From assembly GCF_002844575.1 (NCBI RefSeq), contig NZ_PIQO01000009.1, positions 1-64,000 of the forward strand: 64,000 bases of DNA, written 5' to 3'. Shown one piece after another: positions 54,436 through 63,596 of this stretch. This DNA is from Heyndrickxia camelliae. Lineage in GTDB: Bacteria; Bacillota; Bacilli; Bacillales; Bacillaceae_C. The stretch's first letter is position 1, and each line of letters starts with the position of its first letter. The position numbers and the translations under genes are program-made. The notes under the pieces are model-generated. The model saw only the letters and a program-made list of their open reading frames with translations. It did no database searches and had not been told where the DNA came from.

Positions 54436-55926
54436 TTATTTTTCCGCATGCTTCGCTGAAACTGCTTTTATTTTAGGCAAAAACATTGATGCAAGTAAAC
54501 CGATTATTGCAATTGTTACCATCACAATGTATAAGTGGTGAAGCCCTGATACGATTACTTCGCGCAATGGAGCTTGAGCAGCCTCAGGAACTGCTTGACC
54601 GGTATTAGGGTTTATCAATTTGTTAAGATTGACCACATTGACATCCGGATTGGTGTTACCAATTTGTAGTTTTCTTGATATTACGGAGTTAAAATACGTT
54701 CCTAATAAGGCCACACCAACGGATTGTCCCAGTGTCCGGAAAAAAGTATTGGAAGCGGTGGCAGCTCCTCGCAATGACCAATCAACAGATGATTGCACAG
54801 CAACAGTCGTAATGGTCATGACCATCCCAAATCCGAGTCCTGCAAGAGCGGACATAAGATAAAACATCAATTCGGCTGTATGAATAGTAAACGTTGCTAA
54901 CCAAATACTCGATAAAAGAATAATGAGAGTACCGATAGCTACTGTCACCCGTTCCCCATATTTTACGAGGAGTCGGCCACCTAAGAAAGAACCTATCATC
55001 CATGTTATCGATAGCGGCGCAAGTATTAAACCGGAAATGGTTGCCCCGTGTCCAAGAACTCCTTGTACCCACATTGGTATATATACAGTTAAACCAATAA
55101 GAACCGCACTGGCTAGTAATGCAACGGCATTGGCAACAGAAATAGAACGAATTCGGAAAAGCTCCAGCGGAATAAGTGGCTCTTTCACTTTTGATTCGAT
55201 AAAAAGAAACATTCCAATAAATAAAACGGCAACGACAAATATCCCGATAATGGTTGGGGATGTCCAGTTATGCGTTTCCCCGCCTCGCTGTAAGGCAAAT
55301 AACAGTGCAAGCATCCCAATGGTAAAAGTAAGGGAGCCTGCAAAATCTACGCTTTTTTTTGTTTTTTCTAGTTTTTCTTTTAAAGAAACACTGACCATCA
55401 AAATAGACAACAGGCCAAATGGCACATTAATATAAAAAATCCAGTGCCAAGATAGTTGATCTACGAAAAATCCTCCAATTAATGGACCAATAACTCCTGC
55501 AATTCCCCATGCTGCACCCATGAAGCCCAGGACCTTAGCCCGTTTTTCATGAGGATAAATATCTCCAATAATTGTGGTCGTAACAGGCATTACAGCACCG
55601 GCGCCGATTCCTTGAATCGCACGGAATAAAATAAGCTGTTCCATCGATTGCGACAAACCACAGAGACCTGATCCAATTAAAAACACAACCGTACCAGCAA
55701 TAAATATTAACTTCCTACCAAACAAGTCGGACAACTTCCCAAAAATAGGGACTGTAACCGCAGAAGTAAGCAAGTATATAGCGAATACCCAGTTCATGAG
55801 CTCGATCCCTTTTAAATCACTGACAATCGTTGGCATCGCTGTACTAACAATCGTACCTTCAATTGCAGTTAAAAAAGTAGCAACGAATAGGGCAATCGTT
55901 ACCGAACGTATATTTGTTGTTTGCAT
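54436..55926 (-). CDS. MFS multidrug exporter, DHA2 (EmrB/QacA-like)
   Basis: The 496-residue protein has about 14 membrane segments and the DHA2 motifs: LDxTIV-like [15 protein letters not shown] in helix 1, motif [11 protein letters not shown] between helices 2 and 3, [20 protein letters not shown] (motif B), and [19 protein letters not shown] (motif C of antiporters). It probably exports drugs or dyes by proton exchange. ATG has GGAGGA upstream. No TetR/MarR regulator is adjacent. Confidence 0.92.
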   Translation of the reverse strand: MQTTNIRSVTIALFVATFLTAIEGTIVSTAMPTIVSDLKGIELMNWVFAIYLLTSAVTVPIFGKLSDLFGRKLIFIAGTVVFLIGSGLCGLSQSMEQLILFRAIQGIGAGAVMPVTTTIIGDIYPHEKRAKVLGFMGAAWGIAGVIGPLIGGFFVDQLSWHWIFYINVPFGLLSILMVSVSLKEKLEKTKKSVDFAGSLTFTIGMLALLFALQRGGETHNWTSPTIIGIFVVAVLFIGMFLFIESKVKEPLIPLELFRIRSISVANAVALLASAVLIGLTVYIPMWVQGVLGHGATISGLILAPLSITWMIGSFLGGRLLVKYGERVTVAIGTLIILLSSIWLATFTIHTAELMFYLMSALAGLGFGMVMTITTVAVQSSVDWSLRGAATASNTFFRTLGQSVGVALLGTYFNSVISRKLQIGNTNPDVNVVNLNKLINPNTGQAVPEAAQAPLREVIVSGLHHLYIVMVTIAIIGLLASMFLPKIKAVSAKHAEK

Positions 55927-56493
55927 CCTAATCCTCCCTAAGTCAAATCTTTATGATTATAAGTATCTTTTTATTTTATCCTACATGTCAAATACTTTTT
56001 TGGAAAGCTGTGACAATTGTATTAGCTTATACATAGTGAAGGATGAAAATAGCTCTATTTATTCATGAAGGTTGGTATATAAAATGGGGGACTTTTCCAC
56101 TAAAGGGGACACAATACAGTAATTTGAATATTTTGAATATAGGTACAAAACAGTATTTTTTGTCAACGGTAATAATTTTTCACGATAAATGGAGTTTTAG
56201 CCCTAGATGACGTTTGGAAGGGAATTTGGATGAACACTCACTAAAATGGAAAAGGGTGGTTGATTTGCATATTAGAGGAATAGTTCTATAGTCCAATAAA
56301 TTTATTTGGGACTACATCATATTTACCATTTATGAAAAGTCTGACATAAATCGACTTCGATTGACACATTTTTTTTGTCAAAACTTATACATTTAAAGAG
56401 ACAACGATGACCTTCATCATGGAGAAAGAGAAAAGGAGGGTTGGGGTTGTCATTTTTTTGAACTTTTTTCAAAAATAGAGGGGAGGAAAAAAG
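55927..56493. other. Gene-free stretch between MFS and protease genes
   Basis: AT-rich divergent upstream region without a credible gene. TTGACA at 56361 with TTATAC 18 bp further on is a candidate promoter for the protease; TTGACA and TGTCAA (56361-56381) also form an inverted repeat there that might be an operator. Otherwise I see nothing. Confidence 0.5.
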
Positions 56494-59400
56494 ATGTTGA
56501 GAAAGAAAAGTCTCAAAAAGACAACTAGTGTCCTAGCAACAGTCTTATTATCCGCTTCACTGCTCACGCCAAGTTTTTCTAGTGCCGCAGCAGTGAATGG
56601 AAAACCGTATACCTCGGTTTCCGACGGAAAGAATGTCACCAGTGTCAAGCTTAGTGATCGGCTGCTAAAGCAATTCACAAAGGCAGATGAAAAGGTAACA
56701 TTCCTAATCAAGTTTAAGGAACAAGCAGATGCAAAAAAAGCGGCAAAAACGGCTAGTGAGAAAGCGGTAAAAGGAAAATTAACTGCTCAGCAAGCTAAAC
56801 TTGCCAAAAGATCAGCAGTTGTTTCCGAACTAAGATCTACCGCGATGGAAACGCAGCATGAAGTACTTAGCTATTTAGAAAAAGAGAAAAAGGCTGGTAA
56901 CGTAAAGGATTTTGAATCCTTTTACATCGTAAATGGTATCGCTGTTACAGCGACGAAGGAGGTCGCGGAAAAGCTTACTCATTTTGAAGGAGTTGAAAAA
57001 ATTCTTCCAAATGAAACTCGTCAGCTTTTTGATGCAGGAACAGCAACCAAAGCAGGGGCTAAAACGAAGTCTGCTACAGTTGGAAAAACAGCCGATATGC
57101 CAAAGGCCAAAACAAGCAGCATTGAATGGAATATAGAGAGAGTAGGTGCTCCTCAAGTCTGGGATATGGGCATCGATGGTACGGGAACAGTTGTAGCGAA
57201 TATCGATACAGGGGTTCAATGGGATCACCCTGCATTAAAGGAAAAATATCGCGGTTATGACCCAGCACATCCCAATACACCTAATAATGAAATGAACTGG
57301 TTCGATGCAACTGCAGGCCGTGCTACTCCGTATGATGACCAAGGGCATGGTACCCATACAATGGGAACAATGGTTGGCTCTGAGCCAAATGGTTCCAATC
57401 AAATTGGTGTAGCACCTGGAGCAAAATGGATTGCTGTAAAGGCTTTCACAGCTACTGGAGGAACAGATGCAGATCTGCTTAGAGCAGGGGAATGGATTAT
57501 TGCTCCAAAGGATGCTTCTGGTAATCCGCACCCTGAGAAAGCACCAGATGTAGTAAATAACTCATGGGGCGGCGGAGCTGGATTAGATGAATGGTATCGT
57601 GATATGGTGCGAAACTGGCGTGCAGCAGAAATTTTCCCTGAGTTTTCAGCAGGAAATACCGATCTATTCAACCCAGGAGGACCTGGTTCTGTTGCAAACC
57701 CAGCTAACTATCCAGAATCATTTGCCACTGGTGCAACAGATATAAACAATAAACTTGCAAACTTCTCTTTACAAGGACCATCTCCATACAATGAAATTAA
57801 GCCGGAAGTATCTGCACCAGGGGTAAATATTCGTTCTTCTGTTCCTGGTGGTGTATATGAGGGTGGATGGAATGGTACCTCGATGGCAGGTCCACATGTA
57901 TCGGCAGTAGTTGCATTGTTAAAGCAAGCAAATGCTTCCTTAACCGTAGACCAAATTGAGGATATTTTAGTAAATACTGCAACACCATTGACTGATTCAA
58001 CGTTTCCTCAGTCTCCAAATAACGGATACGGATATGGCCTTGTGAATGCATTTGATGCTGTTTCCTCCGTTTTGAGTGGACTTGGAACAGTGAAGGGCCA
58101 GGTTGCAAAAGAAGGTAATGATACCGAAGCACCAAGCATTACACATCAAGCACCAACAGAAACATATGCAGGCATGGATTTAACACTGAAAGCAAATGTT
58201 TCTGATAATGTAAGTGTTTCTTCCGTTAAGCTTCAATACCAAGATAAAGCTGGCAACTGGCAAGATGTTGATGCGAATCGTATTTCCGGTGACTACAAAT
58301 CCGGTGAGTACCAAGCAGTAATTCCAGGGAATCAAATTGCAGCACCATCTTTAAAATATCATTGGAAAGTTAATGACTTTGGTAATAACGAAGTAACAAG
58401 CGATGAGTATCGAGTAACTGTAAAACCGGGAATCACCGTTGGCTACTCCCAAGACTTTGAGTCTACACCAACTGGATGGTCTTCTTTTGGTACAAAAGAT
58501 TCATGGCAATGGGGTGTTCCGACATCCGGACCAAACAGTGCTGCTTCAGGGCAAAAAGTATATGCTACGAATCTAGCAGGAAACTATGATAATAGTGCGA
58601 ACATGACGCTTGTAATGCCGCCTATCGATTTACCTGCAGGAAATGCATATCTGCAATTTAAAAACTGGTATGACTTAGAGACAAGATACGATTTTGGTTC
58701 TGTATTTGTCTCCACTGACCGTCAAAACTGGACACAACTTTTACAAGTAAATGGCCAATCCGGTGGGTGGACAGATAAAGAAGTGAATCTTTCCAACTAC
58801 AGTGGGCAAAGAATTTATATCGGCTTCAATGTGACAACGGATGGAAGTGTTCAAAAAGCAGGCTGGTATTTAGATGATGTGAAACTTTCTGCAACTCCAT
58901 TAGGGACTGCAGGCTCTAAGACTGGAGTAAAAAAACTAGGAGTAGAACAAAGCGGTGACAAAGATTCACTAAAAAAAGAAAAGGTAGATCCAGCTTCTAT
59001 TAAGCCAGAACTACCAAAAAAGGACGCTCCTCCGGCGAAAGAGGAACAAGTTAATCCTACACTATTGCCTATGGGTGCGCAAGTAAGTGTTCTAGAAACA
59101 GGGCGCTCTGTCTATACAGACCCGGCAAATGGTCAATATCAATTTTCACATGCAGCTGGTACCTATACTTTACAAGCTGAAGCATACGGTTACCAATCAG
59201 AACAACAACGTGTGAACATTGAACGTGATGGCGTTGCTACAGCTAATTTCGTATTACATGAAATAGCAAAAGGTCATATCAGCGGTACAGTTAAAAACAA
59301 ATCTACTGGTGAACCTTTACAAGGCGCAACCCTTCTTCTTGTAGAAGATGCAGCCGTTACTCCTGTTCAAACGGATGAGAACGGTCATTATGATATCACT

Positions 59401-60843
59401 GCATATGAAGGCAACTATACGTTAAAAGTTTTAGCTCCATACTATCATAGTCAAGAAATCGCTGTAACTGTGAATGGTAATGAAACTACCGAGAAAAACA
59501 TTAATTTAGAGCCAATCATCAGCTACCCTGGCGGTGAAATCGGCTATGATGATGGTACTGCAGAAAATGCACATGCTTTCTATGATGCAGGTAATGGTTG
59601 GGCTGTGAAGATGTCTTTACCAGAAGGCAAAAAATCAGCAATCGTAACAGCTGGTGTATTCCGATTCTGGACTACAGATTGGCCAACGCCAGGCGGAACG
59701 GATTTCCAAGTGGAAGTTTGGGATGCATCTGGTAATAATGGTGCACCAGGCAAGAAGATTGCAGGACCTGTGAATGCAAAGGCACTGCGGAATGGTGATT
59801 GGACAGTAGTGGATCTCTCTTCTCAAGGAATTTCTGTGAACGGAGACTTCTACATGGTGTACATTCAAACAAATCCAAATCCAAATACTCCAGGACTTGC
59901 AACAGATGAAAGTGGTACAAATGCAAAACGCAGCTGGCAGTTAGTTGGCGGTGCTTGGTCACAATCACCAGCAGACGAAGGAAATTACATGATCCGTGCC
60001 CGTGTAAGCTACGAGGTAGATGTACCAGCTATTACTTCTCCGAAAGATGGTTTCTTCACCAATGAGGGAACAGTAACGGTTGAAGGTACTGCTTCTCCAA
60101 CGACAGATGTTCATCTATACAATAATGGAAAGGAAGTTGGAACTGCACAGGCAACAGAGGATGGAAAATTCTCCGCTGATGTTACACTTTCAGAAGGTGA
60201 AAATGTGTTAACAGCGAAAGCATCCGTGGAGGCTGGCACCACTGATGCATCTTCACCAGTGAAAGTAGTTTACGATAAGACGAAACCAACGCTATCCATC
60301 GACAGTCCGAAAAATAACGATAAAACCAATCGTGAAACTGTAACGGTTGAAGGAAAAGTTGCAGATGCAAACCTTGACTTTGTAAAAGTAAATGGAGAAA
60401 AGGCAACTGTAACAGATGGAAAATACTCAAAACGCATTATGCTTGATACAGGCGAAAATGTGATTAACGTAGTAGCACAAGACAAAGCAGGAAACAAAGT
60501 AACTAAGAAAGTTACGGTCTTTGCGAAGTATACTGCACCAGAAATTCAAAATCTATTGCCTGACAAAGACAAGAATTTGAAAAAAGGTGACTCTGTCAAA
60601 ATTGAATTTGACAGTGAACCTGGATTAAAAGCAACATTTGCTATCCACATGCCGTTAACGAATGTAACAAGCGATAACGCTACAGAATTACCTATGGCGG
60701 AAACATCAGCAGGGCATTATGTCGGCTACTGGACAGTACCAAACAAGACAAAAGCAGATGGCGCTTTGATCGAAGTTAAGGTCGTGGATGATTATGGCAA
60801 TGTTTCGACTAAGCTTGCTGCTGGAAAGCTTTATATTAAGTAA
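56494..60843 (+). CDS. Bacillopeptidase F-like secreted serine protease
   Basis: The 1449-residue subtilisin-family protein has a signal peptide (to about residue 32), an inhibitor I9-type propeptide (VTFLIKFKEQADAKKA … YIVNGIAVTATKE), and the S8 domain with Asp238 (ANIDTGVQWDHP), His285 (DQGHGTHTMG) and Ser463 (GTSMAGPHVSA). Then follow an immune-inhibitor-A/MAM-like beta domain (YSQDFESTPTGW … GWYLDDVKL), carboxypeptidase-regulatory-like beta domains (GHISGTVKNKSTGEPLQGAT), and Ig-like repeats near the C-terminus. The order matches B. subtilis Bpr, of about 1430 residues. It should be exported and may be cut at its C-terminus. ATG follows GAGGGGAGG; a terminator follows. Confidence 0.9.
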   Translation: MLRKKSLKKTTSVLATVLLSASLLTPSFSSAAAVNGKPYTSVSDGKNVTSVKLSDRLLKQFTKADEKVTFLIKFKEQADAKKAAKTASEKAVKGKLTAQQAKLAKRSAVVSELRSTAMETQHEVLSYLEKEKKAGNVKDFESFYIVNGIAVTATKEVAEKLTHFEGVEKILPNETRQLFDAGTATKAGAKTKSATVGKTADMPKAKTSSIEWNIERVGAPQVWDMGIDGTGTVVANIDTGVQWDHPALKEKYRGYDPAHPNTPNNEMNWFDATAGRATPYDDQGHGTHTMGTMVGSEPNGSNQIGVAPGAKWIAVKAFTATGGTDADLLRAGEWIIAPKDASGNPHPEKAPDVVNNSWGGGAGLDEWYRDMVRNWRAAEIFPEFSAGNTDLFNPGGPGSVANPANYPESFATGATDINNKLANFSLQGPSPYNEIKPEVSAPGVNIRSSVPGGVYEGGWNGTSMAGPHVSAVVALLKQANASLTVDQIEDILVNTATPLTDSTFPQSPNNGYGYGLVNAFDAVSSVLSGLGTVKGQVAKEGNDTEAPSITHQAPTETYAGMDLTLKANVSDNVSVSSVKLQYQDKAGNWQDVDANRISGDYKSGEYQAVIPGNQIAAPSLKYHWKVNDFGNNEVTSDEYRVTVKPGITVGYSQDFESTPTGWSSFGTKDSWQWGVPTSGPNSAASGQKVYATNLAGNYDNSANMTLVMPPIDLPAGNAYLQFKNWYDLETRYDFGSVFVSTDRQNWTQLLQVNGQSGGWTDKEVNLSNYSGQRIYIGFNVTTDGSVQKAGWYLDDVKLSATPLGTAGSKTGVKKLGVEQSGDKDSLKKEKVDPASIKPELPKKDAPPAKEEQVNPTLLPMGAQVSVLETGRSVYTDPANGQYQFSHAAGTYTLQAEAYGYQSEQQRVNIERDGVATANFVLHEIAKGHISGTVKNKSTGEPLQGATLLLVEDAAVTPVQTDENGHYDITAYEGNYTLKVLAPYYHSQEIAVTVNGNETTEKNINLEPIISYPGGEIGYDDGTAENAHAFYDAGNGWAVKMSLPEGKKSAIVTAGVFRFWTTDWPTPGGTDFQVEVWDASGNNGAPGKKIAGPVNAKALRNGDWTVVDLSSQGISVNGDFYMVYIQTNPNPNTPGLATDESGTNAKRSWQLVGGAWSQSPADEGNYMIRARVSYEVDVPAITSPKDGFFTNEGTVTVEGTASPTTDVHLYNNGKEVGTAQATEDGKFSADVTLSEGENVLTAKASVEAGTTDASSPVKVVYDKTKPTLSIDSPKNNDKTNRETVTVEGKVADANLDFVKVNGEKATVTDGKYSKRIMLDTGENVINVVAQDKAGNKVTKKVTVFAKYTAPEIQNLLPDKDKNLKKGDSVKIEFDSEPGLKATFAIHMPLTNVTSDNATELPMAETSAGHYVGYWTVPNKTKADGALIEVKVVDDYGNVSTKLAAGKLYIK

Positions 60844-60851
60844 GAAGTAAT

Positions 60852-60880
60852 GGGGTGGTGCGTGGCACCACCCTGTTTTG
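60852..60880 (+). terminator. Terminator behind the protease gene
   Basis: GGGTGGTGC and GCACCACCC form a perfect nine-pair stem around GTG, followed by TGTTTTGTTT. Confidence 0.88.
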
Positions 60881-60990
60881 TTTGTAGAGGTATTTATTCT
60901 CAAATTGATTTGTTAGCAGCGGACAGGTGAACAAATCAGTTGTAATATGCTCTTCTTATTTGCAAAAAATGTCACAATCGTGTTCGGAAA

Positions 60991-61465
60991 GTACTTGAAA
61001 TGGCGGAAAAAGGGGGAGAAAGAGCACAATCAAGGTAGGAAAGTGCCCGAAGTGGCGGAAAAAGGAGAAGAAAGGGCACAATCAAGATAGGAAAGTGCCC
61101 GAAGTGGCGGAAAAAAGAGGAGAAAGGGCACAATCAAGATAGGAAAGTGCCCGAAGTGGCAAAAAAAGAAGAAGAAAGGGCACAATCAAGATAGGAAAGT
61201 GCCCGAAATCGCAAAAAAAGAAGAAGAAAGGGCACAATCGTGTTCGGAAAGTGCCCGAAATCGCAAAAAAAGAAGAAGAAAGGGCACAAACAGGGTAGGA
61301 AAGTGCCCGAAGTGGCGGAAAAAAGAGGAGAAAGGGCACAATCAAGATAGGAAAGTGCCCAAAGTCACGGAAAAAAGAGGAGAAAGGGCACAATCAAGAT
61401 AGGAAAGTGCCCGAAGTCGCAGAAAAAAGAGAAGAAAGTTCATAATCATGGTAGGAAGTCCCCAT
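60991..61465. repeat. 52-bp tandem array 3 (nine units plus a partial one)
   Basis: GTGCCC-type unit starts lie at 60991 (GTACTT variant), 61043, 61095, 61147, 61199, 61251, 61303, 61355 and 61407: exactly 52 bp apart eight times in a row, with a partial tenth at 61458. Each unit reads GTGCCC, a purine-rich stretch of 25 bp (gaagtggcggaaaaaagagg…), GGGCAC, then AATCAAGATAGGAAA. GGGCAC and the next GTGCCC pair with arms 21 nt apart. The purine stretch varies in sequence while its length does not. The array sits about 50 bp behind the 3' end of the NERD gene. Confidence 0.95.
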
Positions 61466-61517
61466 TGCAATTAGATAAGTGGGTCAAATTAAAAATTACG
61501 CCTTAATAACCCATACA

Positions 61518-62447
61518 TTATATATCACCTTTGTCCTGTGGGCTTTCAAAATAAGCGGATTGCCCATGTTTCATTAGGAGAAAATGCTTTCTTAAAATCC
61601 TGCGAATAGTTTTTTTCGATTCGAATATACTACACCATTCATATATGGAATTCGTGGTAATCATTTTATCGGGAAAAAGTAATTGATATTCTTCGATGCT
61701 TTGCAAAACAGCAGATTCAATCTTTTCTGTTTTTCGGCACTTTTTACAAAGCAAATTGTCTCTATTAATCCTTGTAACAAACGCATAACAACGCGAACAA
61801 GTAATCCCTTTTTGCAATTGCTCATACGTATACTGAGGTAAATTATTATATGGGTTTTCTTTTAAAAGAACAGATGACAATATCTCTACGAATCTGGTGG
61901 TTTTAGTAGTTTGTTTTGGAGAACGTAGATTTATGTTTTTTATAAATCTTTGTATCTGGTTTGGAAAAATAAATGGTAGATTCAAAGGAGCTTGGTATAC
62001 GAAAAAGTTGGGGTTCACAAAGACTACATATCCCTCTATTGAAAAGGAAAATCGCAAATCCTGCAATAATCTTCGAAAGAGAGATTCTGCACGTTTCAAT
62101 TGAAGGAGGGGGTTCTTAATTTCTTTTCCCGAGATTGTAAACCATTTGTCGTCCTTAATATAAAAATCTCCTTCGTAATTTTTTATTTCGAATAAGTAAA
62201 TAGTGTCGGGAGAAATAACAATGGAATCAATCTGAAAAGTAGAATTATTGGCTTCTAATAATAGGTCATTCATGATCAGCCAACTGTTGGAAAGTCCCTC
62301 TAGCCATTTATCAAAAACTGACTCACCTTCTAATCCCTTTTCTAGGTTTAATAAATATCCTGCTTCCTTAGGTGATAAATTCATCCTCATGTTTAAAAAT
62401 CTTAATAGCTTCAATTCAATGGGCTCGTATCGAGGTTTGATTAGCAT
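61518..62447 (-). CDS. NERD-domain protein with zinc ribbon and C-terminal helical domain
   Basis: The 309-residue protein has a NERD domain (GLEGESVFDKWL, NDLLLEANNSTFQIDSIVI, IYLFEIKNYEGDFYI; about residues 40-110), with the acidic/Lys set EIKN seen in restriction-endonuclease-like folds. A zinc-ribbon-like CSRC…CKKC (about residues 214-239) and a basic helical C-terminus (TTNSIYEWCSIFESKKTIRR) follow. It is the intact paralogue of the broken gene at 1213-2116. ATG at 62447 has AAAGGATG upstream. Both paralogues are followed by a 52-bp array. NERD proteins are predicted nucleases or DNA-binding factors; no defined role is known. Confidence 0.87.
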   Translation of the reverse strand: MLIKPRYEPIELKLLRFLNMRMNLSPKEAGYLLNLEKGLEGESVFDKWLEGLSNSWLIMNDLLLEANNSTFQIDSIVISPDTIYLFEIKNYEGDFYIKDDKWFTISGKEIKNPLLQLKRAESLFRRLLQDLRFSFSIEGYVVFVNPNFFVYQAPLNLPFIFPNQIQRFIKNINLRSPKQTTKTTRFVEILSSVLLKENPYNNLPQYTYEQLQKGITCSRCYAFVTRINRDNLLCKKCRKTEKIESAVLQSIEEYQLLFPDKMITTNSIYEWCSIFESKKTIRRILRKHFLLMKHGQSAYFESPQDKGDI

Positions 62448-62576
62448 AATGCACATCCTTTTTAGTTTTATAGTGTATATTACCTATATTCATAATTGTA
62501 ATGCATATTTGTTTAATTTATTTTTTTAGAATTTTATAATAGTTATTGTACATATTCTAAAAAAGGGGCGATTATA

Positions 62577-63524
62577 GTGAAATATCGCAAACTTGGGAGA
62601 ACAGGCTTAAAGGTTAGTGAAATCAGTTTAGGCAGCTGGCTTACGTATGGAAATTCCATCGGGGCGGAAACTGCAATTAAAACGATTGAAAAGGCATATG
62701 AGTTAGGTATCAATTCCTTTGATACAGCGAATGTATATGCCCGAGGAGAAGCGGAAAAAATCGTTGGAGAAGCTCTTGCAAAATACCCAAGAGAGTCCTA
62801 TGTGCTTGCTACAAAGGTGTTCGGAAAAATGGGCGATGGACCAAATGACCAAGGTTTGTCCAGAAAACATATCACTGAGCAAATTAATGCTAGTCTAAAA
62901 AGACTAAACAAAGACTATGTAGATATTTACTATTGCCACCGTTTTGACCCACAAACAGCAATTGATGAAACGCTTCGAACTCTAGATGATTTAGTTCGCC
63001 AAGGGAAAATTCTATATATTGGTGTCAGCGAGTGGTCAGCTCAACAAATTCAACTTGCACTTGGTACATCTGATCGCTATTTGCTAGACCGTATTGTGGT
63101 TAATCAACCTGTCTATAATATGCTCAATCGTTACATCGAAAAAGAGATAATTCCGCTTGGAGAACAGACAGGATTTAGCCAAATTGTTTTCTCACCGCTT
63201 GCGCAGGGAATCTTAACAGGAAAATATACGAACTTAGAAAATCTGCCTGAAGGCACCCGTGCAACCGATCCAAAATCCAACGGCTCTTTATCAAGAATGC
63301 TGACAGAGGATGTACTTACAAAAGTAAAGCAGTTGGAGAATGTAGCAAAAGAATTAGATGTAAAACTTTCACAACTAGCCTTAGCATGGATTTTGCGTCA
63401 GCCAAACGTTGCGAGTGCATTAATTGGTGCGAGTAAACCAGAGCAAGTAGAGGAAAATGTTAGAGCTATTGATATTGAACTTACCAATGATGTGATGGAA
63501 AAAATTGAGGGCATATTAAAATAA
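62577..63524 (+). CDS. Aldo/keto reductase (Kv-beta/YghZ-like)
   Basis: The 315-residue protein has the AKR set SFDTANVYARGEAEKIVGE (Asp and Tyr), LATKVFGKMG (Lys), DIYYCHRFDP (His) and IGASKPEQVEENVRA for NADP. The overall pattern is that of voltage-gated K-channel beta subunit-like AKRs such as YghZ. GTG start behind AAAGGGGCG. It is divergent from the NERD gene with a 129-bp gap. A terminator follows. Confidence 0.9.
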   Translation: MKYRKLGRTGLKVSEISLGSWLTYGNSIGAETAIKTIEKAYELGINSFDTANVYARGEAEKIVGEALAKYPRESYVLATKVFGKMGDGPNDQGLSRKHITEQINASLKRLNKDYVDIYYCHRFDPQTAIDETLRTLDDLVRQGKILYIGVSEWSAQQIQLALGTSDRYLLDRIVVNQPVYNMLNRYIEKEIIPLGEQTGFSQIVFSPLAQGILTGKYTNLENLPEGTRATDPKSNGSLSRMLTEDVLTKVKQLENVAKELDVKLSQLALAWILRQPNVASALIGASKPEQVEENVRAIDIELTNDVMEKIEGILK

Positions 63525-63534
63525 ACTTCTTATT

Positions 63535-63566
63535 AGCAGTGCACAATATTCAAAAGTGCACTGTTT
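63535..63566 (+). terminator. Terminator behind the aldo/keto reductase gene
   Basis: AGCAGTGCAC pairs with GTGCACTGTT around an eleven-base loop, followed by TTCTT. The T-run is weak. Confidence 0.7.
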
Positions 63567-63596
63567 CTTATTTTAATTAGTCCAGAGGTGACCACC

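Noticed and set aside
54923-55435. 170-codon plus-strand frame inside the MFS gene
   Set aside because: Antisense to a clear 14-helix exporter; no ribosome binding site or recognisable family.
61199-61402. Plus-strand frame through the 61-kb array with a Glu/Lys-rich product
   Set aside because: Product of the repeat's purine-rich strand; no start signal and no conservation beyond the repeat.
60991-61465. A dual-guide or other guide-RNA array
   Set aside because: The variable halves are low-complexity purine sequence shared by most units, not distinct guides, and no known guide-dependent effector is adjacent.
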